This document shows, piece after piece, positions 28,744 to 36,864 of a DNA stretch of 64,000 bases (positions are counted from its first letter, which is position 1; every line of letters starts with the position of its first letter). The stretch is from Actinocatenispora comari (lineage in GTDB: Bacteria > Actinomycetota > Actinomycetes > Mycobacteriales > Micromonosporaceae). The notes beneath the pieces are model-generated. The model had not been told where the DNA came from and ran no database searches. It was given only the letters and a program-made list of their open reading frames with translations. The stretch is from assembly GCF_017312725.1 (NCBI RefSeq), contig NZ_BOPO01000101.1:1-64000 (forward strand), read 5' to 3'. The position numbers and the translations under genes are program-made.

Positions 28744-28822
28744 CCACACCGGTACGCCCGGTTCCGGCTGGCGCCTTCGGCCACGACCTGCTAGGTTTTC
28801 TTGGCATGTGCAGGGTTTCGCT

Positions 28823-29161
28823 ATGACCGAGCCGCCGAGTGGTGACGAGCTGCTGCAGGTACTGGCCACGCTGGCCAACCCGCACCGGTTGCGGGTGGTC
28901 GCGACGCTGGCCCGCGGCCGGGCGTACGTGAGTGCGCTCGCGCGCGAGCTCGGCATCAGCCGCGCCCTGCTGCAACTGCACCTCAAGAAGCTCGAGTCGG
29001 CCGGGCTGGTCAGCTCGGCGCTGGAGCTCTCCCCCGACGGCAAGGCCATGAAGTTCTACCAAGTCACCGCGTTCGGCTACCAGCTCACACCGACGACGAT
29101 CGCCGCCGCCGCGTCGAGCCTGACCACACCGCACGCACGTACCGAGGAGGAACCACAGTGA
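28823..29161 (+). CDS. ArsR-like winged-helix transcriptional regulator
   Basis: 112 residues from the ATG at 28823 (a GTG at 28808 would add five and lies at a leaderless distance from TAGGTT at 28792). The winged helix reads LQVLATLANPHRLRVVATL, then VSALARELGISRALLQLHLKKLESAGLV, typical of the ArsR/HTH_20 group. No metal-binding cysteines. It is first in a set with a small membrane protein and an MMPL exporter, which suggests control of that exporter. Confidence 0.85.
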   Translation: MTEPPSGDELLQVLATLANPHRLRVVATLARGRAYVSALARELGISRALLQLHLKKLESAGLVSSALELSPDGKAMKFYQVTAFGYQLTPTTIAAAASSLTTPHARTEEEPQ

Positions 29162-29199
29162 TGCGCACGCAGCGGGAAAGCAACGGGGTGCCGGCATGA
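29161..29199 (+). CDS. Possible 12-codon leader peptide coupling the regulator and the membrane protein genes
   Basis: ATG at 29161 overlaps the regulator stop (TGATG) and is preceded by the strongest ribosome site in the area, GAGGAGG, at about 10 nt. It encodes MRTQRESNGVPA and ends in TGA overlapping the next ATG (ATGA at 29196). It may simply deliver ribosomes to the following gene by coupling. No peptide function is claimed. Confidence 0.35.
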   Translation: MRTQRESNGVPA

Positions 29200-29465
29200 G
29201 CGGGCACGCCGGCGGAGAGATCGCCGGTGCGATCGGCATCTCGCTGGTCGTCGCCTCGGTGCTGACCACGCTCATCTGGCAGTTCGGCGCCACCATCCGG
29301 GCCAGAGCGGCGCTCGCTCGGGAGCAGGAGTACCGCCGGCTCGCGGAGAAGTCGGTCGCCGCGCAGGAGGCCGCCGAGCAGCGTCTCGGCGAGCTGACCG
29401 ACCGGCTCGGCGACATCCGCACCCGGGTCGACTCGCTCGACCGCATCCTCAAGCAGGTCGACTGA
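29196..29465 (+). CDS. Small single-span membrane protein with coiled coil
   Basis: 89 residues. One transmembrane helix (about residues 10-29, GAIGISLVVASVLTTLIWQF) followed by a charged heptad-rich segment (about 36-86, ending RVDSLDRILKQ), so a membrane-anchored cytoplasmic coiled coil. The ATG at 29196 overlaps the stop of a tiny upstream frame, which suggests translational coupling. It resembles small phage-shock-like or LapA-like proteins in layout only; I do not recognise a family. The context between an ArsR-like regulator and an MMPL pump suggests an accessory role. Confidence 0.75.
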   Translation: MSGHAGGEIAGAIGISLVVASVLTTLIWQFGATIRARAALAREQEYRRLAEKSVAAQEAAEQRLGELTDRLGDIRTRVDSLDRILKQVD

Positions 29466-29510
29466 CCCGAACCGGCGCCCGACCCGGCCGCCGCGACCAC
29501 CCGATCCCCG

Positions 29511-29653
29511 CCGTCGAGCGGCAACTCGGCGCCGGGGGAGGCGCTCCGCACCGTCGGGCGGCCACTCGACGACCGGGGCGACGCGCTCTGCGCCGTCGAG
29601 CGGCAACTCGACGGTCGGACGGCGCTGGGCCGTCGAGCGGCAACTCGACGGCC
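29511..29653. repeat. Four-copy palindromic repeat cluster
   Basis: Four copies of CCGTCGAGCGGCAACTCGAC, starting at 29511, 29551, 29593 and 29630 (spacing 40, 42 and 37 bp); copies 3 and 4 match the core exactly and copies 1 and 2 differ by a few bases. Each copy can fold: CGTCGAG / CTCGACG around CGGCAA. They fill the 260-bp gap before the MMPL gene and could stabilise or terminate the upstream transcript, or be REP-like elements. Confidence 0.75.
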
Positions 29654-29725
29654 CAGCCGAAGAAGCAGTACCTCGCCCACAGGCGAGTTCGCACGGACGC
29701 TCCCTCAACCAAAGGACATCACCTC

Positions 29726-31921
29726 ATGCTGCGCAGACGCAAGTCGCAGCCGCTGGTCGAACGGATCGCGGGCTGGTCCACCCGGCGCCCGCTGGTCGCG
29801 ATCGGGCTCTGGTTCGCGTTGTTGGTGGCCGCGGTGGCGGCCAGCGCCGCGGTCCCCGGCCCCGGCGCGCGATCCGAGGACCCGGGCGAGACCGGGCGGG
29901 CCGAGCGGGTCATGGACTCGCAGCCCGGCCACGACGCGGAACGGGAGAGCGTCCTCGTCGCGCGGCGCTCCGGCGGCGGGGAGCGCTTCGTCGACGATCC
30001 GACGCTGACCGCGACCACCGGCGAGCTGGTCCGCGCGTTGCGCCGATCCGGTGGGGCGGCGGAGATCCGTACACCACCGGCGGCCGGCCACGTCTCGGCG
30101 GACGGCCGGTCCGGGCTCGTCACGTTCCGGCTGCGCGGACCGGACGACGCCCTCGCCGCCCACTACGACGCGACCGTACGGGCGGTGCGTGCGGTCGCCG
30201 CGGGACACCCCGGCGTACGGCTCGCGCAGTCCGGCGACCGGAGCCTGACCACCGCCGTCGACGAGAAGGTCAAGCAGGACCTGTCCCGCTCCGAACTGAC
30301 CTCGCTACCCGTGACGCTCGCCATTCTGCTCGTGGTGTTCGGCTCGCTGATCGCGGCCGGCCTGCCGATCCTGCTCACGCTGACCACCGTGGTCACCACG
30401 ATGAGCCTGCTGTCGGTGGTCGACCACTGGATACCCATCAACAGCGCCACCTCGTCGATGCTGCTGCTGATCAGCGTCGCCGTCGGCGTCGACTACTCGC
30501 TGTTCTACCTGCGCCGGGCGCGGGAGGAACGGGCCGCCGGGCACGACGCGCCGACCGCGGTACGGATCGCCGCCGGTACCTCCGGGCGGGTGGTCGTGGT
30601 GTCCGGGCTGACCGTCATGCTGTGCCTGATCGGCCTGCTGTTCACCGGGATCGGCCAGTTTCGCGGGCTGACCATCGGTACCGTCGTCGCGGTCGGGCTG
30701 GCCGTGGTCGGCTCGGTGACGGTGTTGCCGGCGCTGCTCGCGACGCTCGGCCACCGGGTCGACCGGGCGCGCATCCCGTGGCTGGGCCGCCGGCGCACCA
30801 CCGCCGAGCACTCCCGGATCTGGGCCGGGATGGCGCGCCGGGTGGTCCGGCGACCCGTCCGGTACGGCGGGATCGCGGTGCTGGCGCTGCTGTTCCTGGC
30901 GGCGCCGATGACGCAGCTGCGGTTGCAGGACGCCGGGCCGACCAACAGCCTGCCTCGGTCGGTACCGGCGGTTGACGCGGCGATCCGGCTGCAGCAGGCG
31001 TTTCCCGGTGCGGCGTCACCGACCCGGGTGGTGCTGTGGCGCGCCGACGGCCGGCAGGTCGACTCCGTCGCGCTGCGGCAGGCGATCGGCAGGTTGCGCA
31101 CCCGGATCGCCGCCGAGCACCTCGCACCGGTCGCGGTGGCCCGGGTCGACCGGATCGTCGTGGTGCGGGTGCCGCTGCCCGGTTCGGGTACCGACGCGAC
31201 GTCGGTCCGGGCGCTGGAACTGTTGCGGGACAAGGTGTTGCCGGCCACCGTCGGGGCGGTCCCGGGCGTCCGGTACGGGGTGGCGGGGCGCGCCGCGTTC
31301 GCGCACGACTTCGTCACCCAGCTGCGCGGACGCATCCCGTACGTGGTGGGGTTCGTGCTGGCGCTCGGCTTCGTGTTGCTGCTGCTGGCGTTCCGGTCGG
31401 TGACGATCCCACTGGTCTCGATCGTGCTGAACCTGCTGTCGGTCGGTGCGGCCTGCGGCGTGCTCACCTGGATCTTCCAGGACGGTCACCTGGGCGGCCT
31501 GCTGGGATTCACCTCGTACGGCGGGGTGGTCAGCTGGGTGCCGCTGTTCCTGTTCGTGCTGCTGTTCGGGCTCAGCATGGACTACCACATCTTCATCCTG
31601 AGCCGGATCCGGGAACGCTTCCGCGCCGGCGTCGGGGCCCGGGCCGCGGTCGTCGAGGGTACCGCCCGCAGCGCCGGCGTCGTCACCACCGCGGCGCTGA
31701 TCATGACCGCGGTGTTCTCGGTGTTCGTGACGCTGTCCGCGATCGAGGAGAAGATGCTGGGCGTCGGGATGGCGGTCGCCGTGCTGATCGACGCGACGGT
31801 GGTCCGCGGCGTGCTGCTGCCGGCCGCGCTGTCCCTGCTCGGCGGCCGCGCCTGGCCTCGCCGACCCGCCACCGCGGCCGGTGCGCCGGTGCCGGACCGG
31901 GCGGCGGCGGCGACCGGCTGA
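29726..31921 (+). CDS. MMPL/RND superfamily membrane transporter
   Basis: 731 residues from the ATG at 29726, with AAAGGA 10 nt upstream. TM1 (about residues 24-43) is followed by a large extracytoplasmic domain (about 45-190), then five TM segments containing GVDYSLFYLRRAREE; a second loop domain (about 410-535) and five more TM segments with LSMDYHIFILSRIRE. The paired GxDY / MDY motifs in TM4 and TM10 are the proton-relay positions of MmpL proteins. Likely exports lipids or hydrophobic compounds. The regulator and coiled-coil genes upstream in the same direction point to one transcription unit or regulon. Confidence 0.93.
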   Translation: MLRRRKSQPLVERIAGWSTRRPLVAIGLWFALLVAAVAASAAVPGPGARSEDPGETGRAERVMDSQPGHDAERESVLVARRSGGGERFVDDPTLTATTGELVRALRRSGGAAEIRTPPAAGHVSADGRSGLVTFRLRGPDDALAAHYDATVRAVRAVAAGHPGVRLAQSGDRSLTTAVDEKVKQDLSRSELTSLPVTLAILLVVFGSLIAAGLPILLTLTTVVTTMSLLSVVDHWIPINSATSSMLLLISVAVGVDYSLFYLRRAREERAAGHDAPTAVRIAAGTSGRVVVVSGLTVMLCLIGLLFTGIGQFRGLTIGTVVAVGLAVVGSVTVLPALLATLGHRVDRARIPWLGRRRTTAEHSRIWAGMARRVVRRPVRYGGIAVLALLFLAAPMTQLRLQDAGPTNSLPRSVPAVDAAIRLQQAFPGAASPTRVVLWRADGRQVDSVALRQAIGRLRTRIAAEHLAPVAVARVDRIVVVRVPLPGSGTDATSVRALELLRDKVLPATVGAVPGVRYGVAGRAAFAHDFVTQLRGRIPYVVGFVLALGFVLLLLAFRSVTIPLVSIVLNLLSVGAACGVLTWIFQDGHLGGLLGFTSYGGVVSWVPLFLFVLLFGLSMDYHIFILSRIRERFRAGVGARAAVVEGTARSAGVVTTAALIMTAVFSVFVTLSAIEEKMLGVGMAVAVLIDATVVRGVLLPAALSLLGGRAWPRRPATAAGAPVPDRAAAATG

Positions 31922-31935
31922 TCCCTGCGCCCGCG

Positions 31936-32520
31936 CTACCCGACGGTGGCGCGGGCGCGGTAGGCGGCGGTCTTGACCCGGTTCTGGCAGCGGGTCGAGC
32001 AGAACCGGCGGTGCGAGTTGCGGGACAGGTCGACATAGGCGCGGTCGCAGTTCGGCGCCGAGCACAGCCCGAGCCGGCTGCCGGCGTCGCCGCCGATCGC
32101 CATCGCCAGGCCGGCCGCGATGCCGGCCGCCCAGCCACGGACGAACGAGTCGTCCGGCCCGTGGAAGTGCAGGGTGTGCCCGCCGTTGCCGTTCGCGTCC
32201 AGCTGCGGCCGGGCGTCGCTGCTCCGCAGCATCGCGTTGACCAGCGCGGCGGCCCGGTCGGCGGCGCCGTCGGTCAGCGCGGCGAAGACCTCGCGGGCCT
32301 CGGCGGCGCTGGTACGCAGAGCCCTGGCGTCGGCGGCGCTGGGCGAGAAGTCGCGGCCTACGCCGAGCACCGTCTCGGCGACCACCTCGCGCAGCGCCGG
32401 CCCGGTCGGCGGCGTCACCGGCCGGCCGCCGTCGAGGCCCGGCGTCAACACGTTCACCAGCCGGACCGTGGTGGTCAGCAGCCGCTCGATGTGACTGTTG
32501 AAACGCATCTCGCTAGTCAC
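31936..32520 (-). CDS. CGNR zinc-finger (ABATE-type) putative transcriptional regulator
   Basis: 194 residues from the GTG at 32520, which has GAGGAGG 4 nt upstream; an ATG at 32508 is the alternative. The N-terminal ABATE-like helical domain (about residues 1-120) is followed by the C-terminal zinc-binding treble: CSAPNCDRAYVDLSR and RFCSTRCQNRVKTAAYRAR. The usual CGNR tetrapeptide is CQNR here; all four zinc cysteines are present. Divergent from an MFS transporter gene with only 13 nt between starts, so it probably represses that gene. Confidence 0.87.
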   Translation of the reverse strand: MTSEMRFNSHIERLLTTTVRLVNVLTPGLDGGRPVTPPTGPALREVVAETVLGVGRDFSPSAADARALRTSAAEAREVFAALTDGAADRAAALVNAMLRSSDARPQLDANGNGGHTLHFHGPDDSFVRGWAAGIAAGLAMAIGGDAGSRLGLCSAPNCDRAYVDLSRNSHRRFCSTRCQNRVKTAAYRARATVG

Positions 32521-32527
32521 GTAGCCT
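32498..32527 (+). promoter_or_regulatory. Promoter of the MFS gene, inside the divergent CGNR coding region
   Basis: -35 TTGAAA at 32498-32503, 18-bp spacer, -10 TAGCCT at 32522-32527, then six nt to the ATG at 32534, which would make a leaderless mRNA. The -35 falls inside the first codons of the divergent regulator gene, so the two transcription units overlap at the 5' end. Confidence 0.55.
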
Positions 32528-32533
32528 CCTCTC

Positions 32534-33703
32534 ATGTCACTGACGTCTGAGAGTACAACAGTCACTCGCTGGCTCGTCCTGATCCGGGTCGTGAACCGGC
32601 TCGGCGCGTTCGCGATGGGATTTCTGAGCCTGCGGCTCACCCACGACCTCGGCGCGAGCCTGGCCCTGGCCGGCCTGGTACTCGCCGCCTTCGGCGCCGG
32701 TACGATCCCGTCCCGGCTGCTCGGCGGGGTGCTCGCCACCCGGTTCGGCGCCCGTACCGCGATGCTCACCGGGCTGCTCGCCTGCGCCACGGCGCAGGCC
32801 ACGATCGCGCTCGGCACCTCGGTCCCGGTCGTGATCGCCGGCGCGCTGCTGCTCGGCCTGGCCTACGAACTGGTCGAACCGGCCACCCAGGCGCTGATCG
32901 CCCAGTCGGTACCGAGCGAGCGCCGCGCGTCGAGCTACTCGCTGCTGTGGGCGGCGCTCGCGGTGGCCGGCGTCGTCGCCGGCGTGTTCGCCGCGGTACT
33001 GACCCGGTGGAGCATCGGCGCGCTGTTCCTCGCCGACGCCGCGACCAGCCTCGCCGCCGCGGCAGTGGTGTGGCGCCGGCTGCCTGCCGACCGGCCGCTG
33101 GGCCGCACCGAGGTACGGGCCGCGTGGCGCGCGGTGCTGTCGGCCCGGCTCGCCGCATGGACCGCCGTCGGCAGCCTGTACGCCACGCTCGCCATGCTGG
33201 TGGTGTTCATGCTGCCGCTCGCGGTGCAGGCCGGCGGCCACCCCGCCACGCTCACCGGCTGGCTGCTCGCGACCGCCGCCGCGGCCGCGATCGCCGCGCA
33301 GCGCGTCGTCGCCGCCACCGAGCGGCGGCTGACACCGGCGACGATGCTGACCATCGGGTACCTCTCGCTCACGGCGGGGCTGCTGCTCTGGTCCGGCGGT
33401 ACGGTGCCGGAGCTCGTCGCCGGCGCGGTGTTCGAGGGCGCGAGCGGCAGCCTGCTGCTCGGCACCCAGCAGGCGATCGCCTCCCGGCTCGGCCCGCCGA
33501 GCAGCGCCGCCACCGTCCTCACCGGGTACGGCCTGTCCTGGGGCGTCGGTACCGTCGTGGCGCCGCTGCTCGGCACGCCACTGCTCGCACACGGCACCGC
33601 GACGCTCTGGCTGGCCACCGCCGCCGGCGCCGCGTGCCTCGCCCTCGGAACCGTGCTGTACCAACGGATCGTGCCGCGCCGCCGGGTGGCCGAACTCGCC
33701 TGA
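32534..33703 (+). CDS. MFS efflux transporter
   Basis: 389 residues from the ATG at 32534. Around twelve hydrophobic segments of alternating length; the loop after TM2 reads GGVLATRFGARTAMLTG, the motif-A region of drug:H+ antiporters. No ribosome site upstream, in keeping with a leaderless transcript. Pairing with a CGNR regulator suggests substrate-induced efflux. The substrate is unknown. It converges on the lysG-like gene with 5 nt between stops. Confidence 0.88.
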   Translation: MSLTSESTTVTRWLVLIRVVNRLGAFAMGFLSLRLTHDLGASLALAGLVLAAFGAGTIPSRLLGGVLATRFGARTAMLTGLLACATAQATIALGTSVPVVIAGALLLGLAYELVEPATQALIAQSVPSERRASSYSLLWAALAVAGVVAGVFAAVLTRWSIGALFLADAATSLAAAAVVWRRLPADRPLGRTEVRAAWRAVLSARLAAWTAVGSLYATLAMLVVFMLPLAVQAGGHPATLTGWLLATAAAAAIAAQRVVAATERRLTPATMLTIGYLSLTAGLLLWSGGTVPELVAGAVFEGASGSLLLGTQQAIASRLGPPSSAATVLTGYGLSWGVGTVVAPLLGTPLLAHGTATLWLATAAGAACLALGTVLYQRIVPRRRVAELA

Positions 33704-33708
33704 TCCGG

Positions 33709-34602
33709 TCAGGGCGCGCGGTGCGGCTGGCGGAGCTGGTCGGCGGCCGCGGCCCGGATCGCGGCGGCGGTGCGGTCCAGCGCGTCGGTACGCAGCGTCC
33801 ACTGCTGCCAGTGCAGCAGCACGTCCAGGTGCGCGCCGGGGTCGAACTCGACCAGCTGACGTCGCCGGCGCTCCGGCCGCAGCTGCTGGTCGGGCAGCAT
33901 GCCCCAGCCCATCCCGAGCCGTACCGCGGTACCGAAGTCGGCGGTGGCCGGCACGTAGTGCCGCGGCGGGTCGAGCCGGCGCCGGGTGCGTCGCCGCAGG
34001 TACGCGTCCTGCAGGTCGTCCCGGCGGTCGAAGGTGAGCACCGGCGCGACCGCCAGCGCGTCGAGCGTCGCCCCGTCCGGAAACCAGCGCCGGACGAACG
34101 CCGGCGACGCCATCGGCCGGTACCGCATGGTGCCGAGGCGGGTGACCGTGCAGCCCTGCACCGGCTGCGCCGCGGTCGTGATCGCGGCCATCACCACACC
34201 CTGCCGCAGCAACGCGGCCGAATGGTCCTGGTCCTCCCGCCGGATGTCGAAGCGCACCGCGTCGGCGAGCGGCGCCAGCGCCGGCAGCACCCAGGTGCCG
34301 AGCGAGTCGCCGTTGACCGCCAGCGCCACCACCGGTGACTCGCCCGCCTCGCCGTCGCCGGCGACCGCCTCCGCGGTCAGCGCCTGGATCTGCCGCGCCA
34401 GTCGCAGGTACGCCTGACCGGGACCGGTCACCGTGATCGGCTTGCTGCGCAGCAGCAGCACCTGGCCGGCGGCCGTCTCCAGCGCCTTGATCCGCTGGCT
34501 GACCGCGGACGGGGTCAGGTGCAGCGCCCGGGCGGCCGCGTCGAAGGAGCCCTCGTCGACCGCCGCGACCAGCGCCCGCAACTGCGGCAGGTCCACCTCC
34601 AC
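33709..34602 (-). CDS. lysG: LysR-type regulator of the LysG/ArgP group
   Basis: 297 residues from the GTG at 34602 (MEVDLPQLRALVAAVDEG). The N-terminal helix-turn-helix reads GSFDAAARALHLTPSAVSQRIKALE, matching the ArgP/LysG group closely, followed by a two-lobed effector domain (about 90-290). Divergent from a LysE-family exporter with 70 nt between starts, the same arrangement as corynebacterial lysG-lysE, where the regulator activates the exporter when lysine or arginine builds up. The -10 box TAGAAT at 34610-34615 lies 7 nt before the GTG, so the transcript is probably leaderless. Confidence 0.9.
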   Translation of the reverse strand: MEVDLPQLRALVAAVDEGSFDAAARALHLTPSAVSQRIKALETAAGQVLLLRSKPITVTGPGQAYLRLARQIQALTAEAVAGDGEAGESPVVALAVNGDSLGTWVLPALAPLADAVRFDIRREDQDHSAALLRQGVVMAAITTAAQPVQGCTVTRLGTMRYRPMASPAFVRRWFPDGATLDALAVAPVLTFDRRDDLQDAYLRRRTRRRLDPPRHYVPATADFGTAVRLGMGWGMLPDQQLRPERRRRQLVEFDPGAHLDVLLHWQQWTLRTDALDRTAAAIRAAAADQLRQPHRAP

Positions 34603-34609
34603 ATCAGCA

Positions 34610-34615
34610 ATTCTA
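34610..34615 (-). promoter_or_regulatory. -10 box of the lysG-like gene
   Basis: TAGAAT on the minus strand, 7 nt upstream of the GTG at 34602. It fits the TANNNT actinobacterial -10 and leaderless initiation. No clear -35. Confidence 0.5.
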
Positions 34616-34637
34616 ATCCACCGACAGAACGATGAAC

Positions 34638-34666
34638 TTCACTGTTGCGCTGCCGGCGGTCAGGCT
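34638..34666 (+). promoter_or_regulatory. Putative promoter of the lysE-like gene
   Basis: TTCACT (34638-34643), 17-bp spacer, CAGGCT (34661-34666), then 6 nt to the GTG at 34673. The weak boxes suit an activator-dependent promoter; the LysR-type regulator would bind the DNA between the two genes. Confidence 0.45.
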
Positions 34667-34672
34667 GGAACC

Positions 34673-35281
34673 GTGATCGTCGCCGTCGTGTCCGGACTCG
34701 GGTTCGGGCTGTCCCTGATCGTCGCCATCGGCGCGCAGAACGCCTTCGTCCTGCGCCAGGGGCTGCGCCGCGAGTACGTCGCCGCCATCGTGCTGGTCTG
34801 CACCGCCTCCGACGCGGTACTCATCTCCGCCGGGGTCGGCGGCCTCGGCGCCCTGGTCGAGGCGGCACCGGTGATCCTCACCGTGGCCCGGCTGGCGGGC
34901 GCCGCGTTCCTGCTCGGGTACGCGATGCTCGCCGCCCGGCGCGCACTGCGTCCCGGCGCCCTGACCGCGACGGTCGGCGGTGCGGCGGCCGCGGCACCGG
35001 CCGTACTCGCCAGCTGCCTCGCCCTGACCTGGCTCAACCCGCACGTCTACCTGGACACCGTGGTACTGGTCGGTTCGGTGGCCAGCGCGCACGGATCGCT
35101 GCGCTGGTGGTTCGGGCTCGGTGCGGCGATCGGCAGCGCGATCTGGTTCAGCGCGCTAGGTTTCGGCGCGCGGCTGCTCTCACCACTGGCCCACCGCCGT
35201 ACCACCTGGCGGGTGCTCGACGCCGGCATCGCGCTGATCATGCTCGGCTCCGCCACCACGTTGCTGCTCGGCCTGCGCTGA
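34673..35281 (+). CDS. lysE: LysE/ArgO family basic amino acid exporter
   Basis: 202 residues from the GTG at 34673. Five to six TM segments; the family signatures GAQNAFVLRQGL (about residues 20-31) and ALTWLNPHVYLDT (about 117-129) are both present. The protein should export L-lysine and/or L-arginine across the cytoplasmic membrane in exchange for protons, preventing toxic build-up during peptide catabolism. The start was chosen by the leaderless promoter and by the typical short N-terminus (MIVAVVSGLGFGLSLIVAIG). Regulated by the divergent LysG-type gene. Confidence 0.92.
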   Translation: MIVAVVSGLGFGLSLIVAIGAQNAFVLRQGLRREYVAAIVLVCTASDAVLISAGVGGLGALVEAAPVILTVARLAGAAFLLGYAMLAARRALRPGALTATVGGAAAAAPAVLASCLALTWLNPHVYLDTVVLVGSVASAHGSLRWWFGLGAAIGSAIWFSALGFGARLLSPLAHRRTTWRVLDAGIALIMLGSATTLLLGLR

Positions 35282-35381
35282 CCCGCGCCACGAACCCGAG
35301 CCGGCGCAGCCCGCCGACCGCGCACCGCCCGACGGCGCGGGCGCCGAGATCACGCTGGTGCGCGGCCGATCCGGCCGGCGG

Positions 35382-35915
35382 TCACGGCTGCGACGACAGG
35401 CCGCGGAGCCACTCGCGTACGACGGTGAAGTCGCGCTCGGTCAGCCCGTGCCGGGCGTCCACCCGGTGCAGCAGCGCCGGCCCGGAGTGGTGCGCGTCGA
35501 CCCAGGCCCGGTCCGCGTCGGTGATCTCGTCGTCCAGCCAGGCGAACGGCCGGCCGGCGGCCTGGTCGACCAGCGCCCTGGTCTTCCAGCTCAACGCGGC
35601 ACCGGCGGCGCTCAGCGACCAGCTCGGATCCTCGGCGGCCGGCACCTCGCCCAGCTCCGCCACCGGCAGCTCGGGCAGTCCCAGCCGCGGCGCGACGAGC
35701 TCGTTCGCGTCGGCCATCCAGGCGGTGGCCCAGACCAGCTCGCACGACAGCGCCAGGAGTCGGGGACCGTGCGCCGGCGACAGCCGCGCGAGCAGCGGGT
35801 TCGCGTCGGTCTGCCAGCTCTCGTCCCAGGCCACGCTCGGCGCGTCACCACCGACCGGCAGCAGCGTGCCGTCGACGTCCAGGAACAGCAACGGGCGGTC
35901 CACGGGGTCGAGCAC
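35382..35915 (-). CDS. HAD-like hydrolase-fold protein
   Basis: 177 residues from the GTG at 35915, 6 nt behind a TATCCT box. The HAD motif I is clear: LLFLDVDGTLLPVGG (nucleophile Asp about residue 13). Residues 130-150 (RPFAWLDDEITDADRAW) give the motif IV acidic pair. The middle is short, with no large cap, so it is a capless or minimal-cap member as in other actinobacterial HAD-domain proteins annotated as hypothetical. The substrate is unknown. Divergent from an APH-type gene (78 nt between starts). Confidence 0.82.
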   Translation of the reverse strand: MLDPVDRPLLFLDVDGTLLPVGGDAPSVAWDESWQTDANPLLARLSPAHGPRLLALSCELVWATAWMADANELVAPRLGLPELPVAELGEVPAAEDPSWSLSAAGAALSWKTRALVDQAAGRPFAWLDDEITDADRAWVDAHHSGPALLHRVDARHGLTERDFTVVREWLRGLSSQP

Positions 35916-35921
35916 GCGCGC

Positions 35922-35927
35922 AGGATA
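35922..35927 (-). promoter_or_regulatory. -10 box of the HAD-like gene
   Basis: TATCCT on the minus strand, 6 nt before the GTG at 35915, consistent with a leaderless message. No strong -35. Confidence 0.45.
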
Positions 35928-35993
35928 GCGGGATCCGGTCGACCGACGGAACCGCTTTGCCGCCGGTCGGCGCCGGGCGCACACTGGTCGACC

Positions 35994-36818
35994 GTGACCG
36001 ACGTACTCTCCTGGGCCGCCGAGCAGCTCGGCTGCCCGGTGCGCCGCCTCCGCCCGCTGACCGGCGGTACCCACGCCCGGACCGAGCTGCTCGCCACCGG
36101 CGACGACCGCGAGGTGGTACTGCGTGTCTTCCCAGCCGGCGATCCCGCGGTGCGGCGGGAGACCCGGGTGTTGCCGCTGCTCGACGGGCTGGCCGGGCTC
36201 GCCCCGCGGCTGCTGGCGGCCGATCCGGACGGTGCCGCCACCGGCCGGCCGACCCTGCTGGTCAGCCGGCTGCCCGGGGACGGCTGCCTGGCACCGGCCG
36301 ACCCGCCGTCCTGGGCCCGTCAGCTCGGCCGCACCCTGGCCCGGATCCACGCCGTACCGGTGGGCATCGAGCTGCGTGACCCGCTCGCGGCGGGGCCGAC
36401 CGGCGCGGGTCCGACCGGACCGACGGTACGGGAGCACTGGCACCGCCTCGTCGCGCAGCCGCGGGTGCTCACCCACCTCGACTACTGGTCCGGCAACACG
36501 CTGTGGGTGGGCGACCGGCTCACCGGCGTCGTCGACTGGTCCGGCGCGGCGTACGCACCCCGCGGCTTCGACGTCGCCTGGTGCCGCCTGGACCTGATCC
36601 TGTTGTACGACAGCCGGATCGCCGACGTGTTCACCGACGCCTACCGGTCCGCGGCCGGGTCACTCGACGACGTCGAGCTGTGGGACCGCAGCGCGGCGAT
36701 GCACGCGTACGGCCAGATCGAGACCTGGGCGCCGAACTACGCCGGGCTGGGCCGCCCCGACCTGGACGGCCCGGCCCTGCGCGACCGCCTCACCCGCTGG
36801 ACCGACACCCTCGCCTGA
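35994..36818 (+). CDS. Phosphotransferase of the aminoglycoside phosphotransferase (APH) fold
   Basis: 274 residues from the GTG at 35994. The protein-kinase-like fold is recognised by the ATP lysine region EVVLRVFPAG (about residue 40), the catalytic loop HLDYWSGNTLW (about 161-171, HxD....N) and the metal site GVVDWSGA (about 178-185). Many such proteins phosphorylate small hydroxylated molecules and are not resistance enzymes; the substrate cannot be told. Its stop is 46 nt from that of the convergent malic enzyme gene. Confidence 0.85.
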   Translation: MTDVLSWAAEQLGCPVRRLRPLTGGTHARTELLATGDDREVVLRVFPAGDPAVRRETRVLPLLDGLAGLAPRLLAADPDGAATGRPTLLVSRLPGDGCLAPADPPSWARQLGRTLARIHAVPVGIELRDPLAAGPTGAGPTGPTVREHWHRLVAQPRVLTHLDYWSGNTLWVGDRLTGVVDWSGAAYAPRGFDVAWCRLDLILLYDSRIADVFTDAYRSAAGSLDDVELWDRSAAMHAYGQIETWAPNYAGLGRPDLDGPALRDRLTRWTDTLA

Positions 36819-36864
36819 CCCGCTCCGCGCCGTCGCCGGGCCCACCCTCGTCGGCCGGTCGGGG

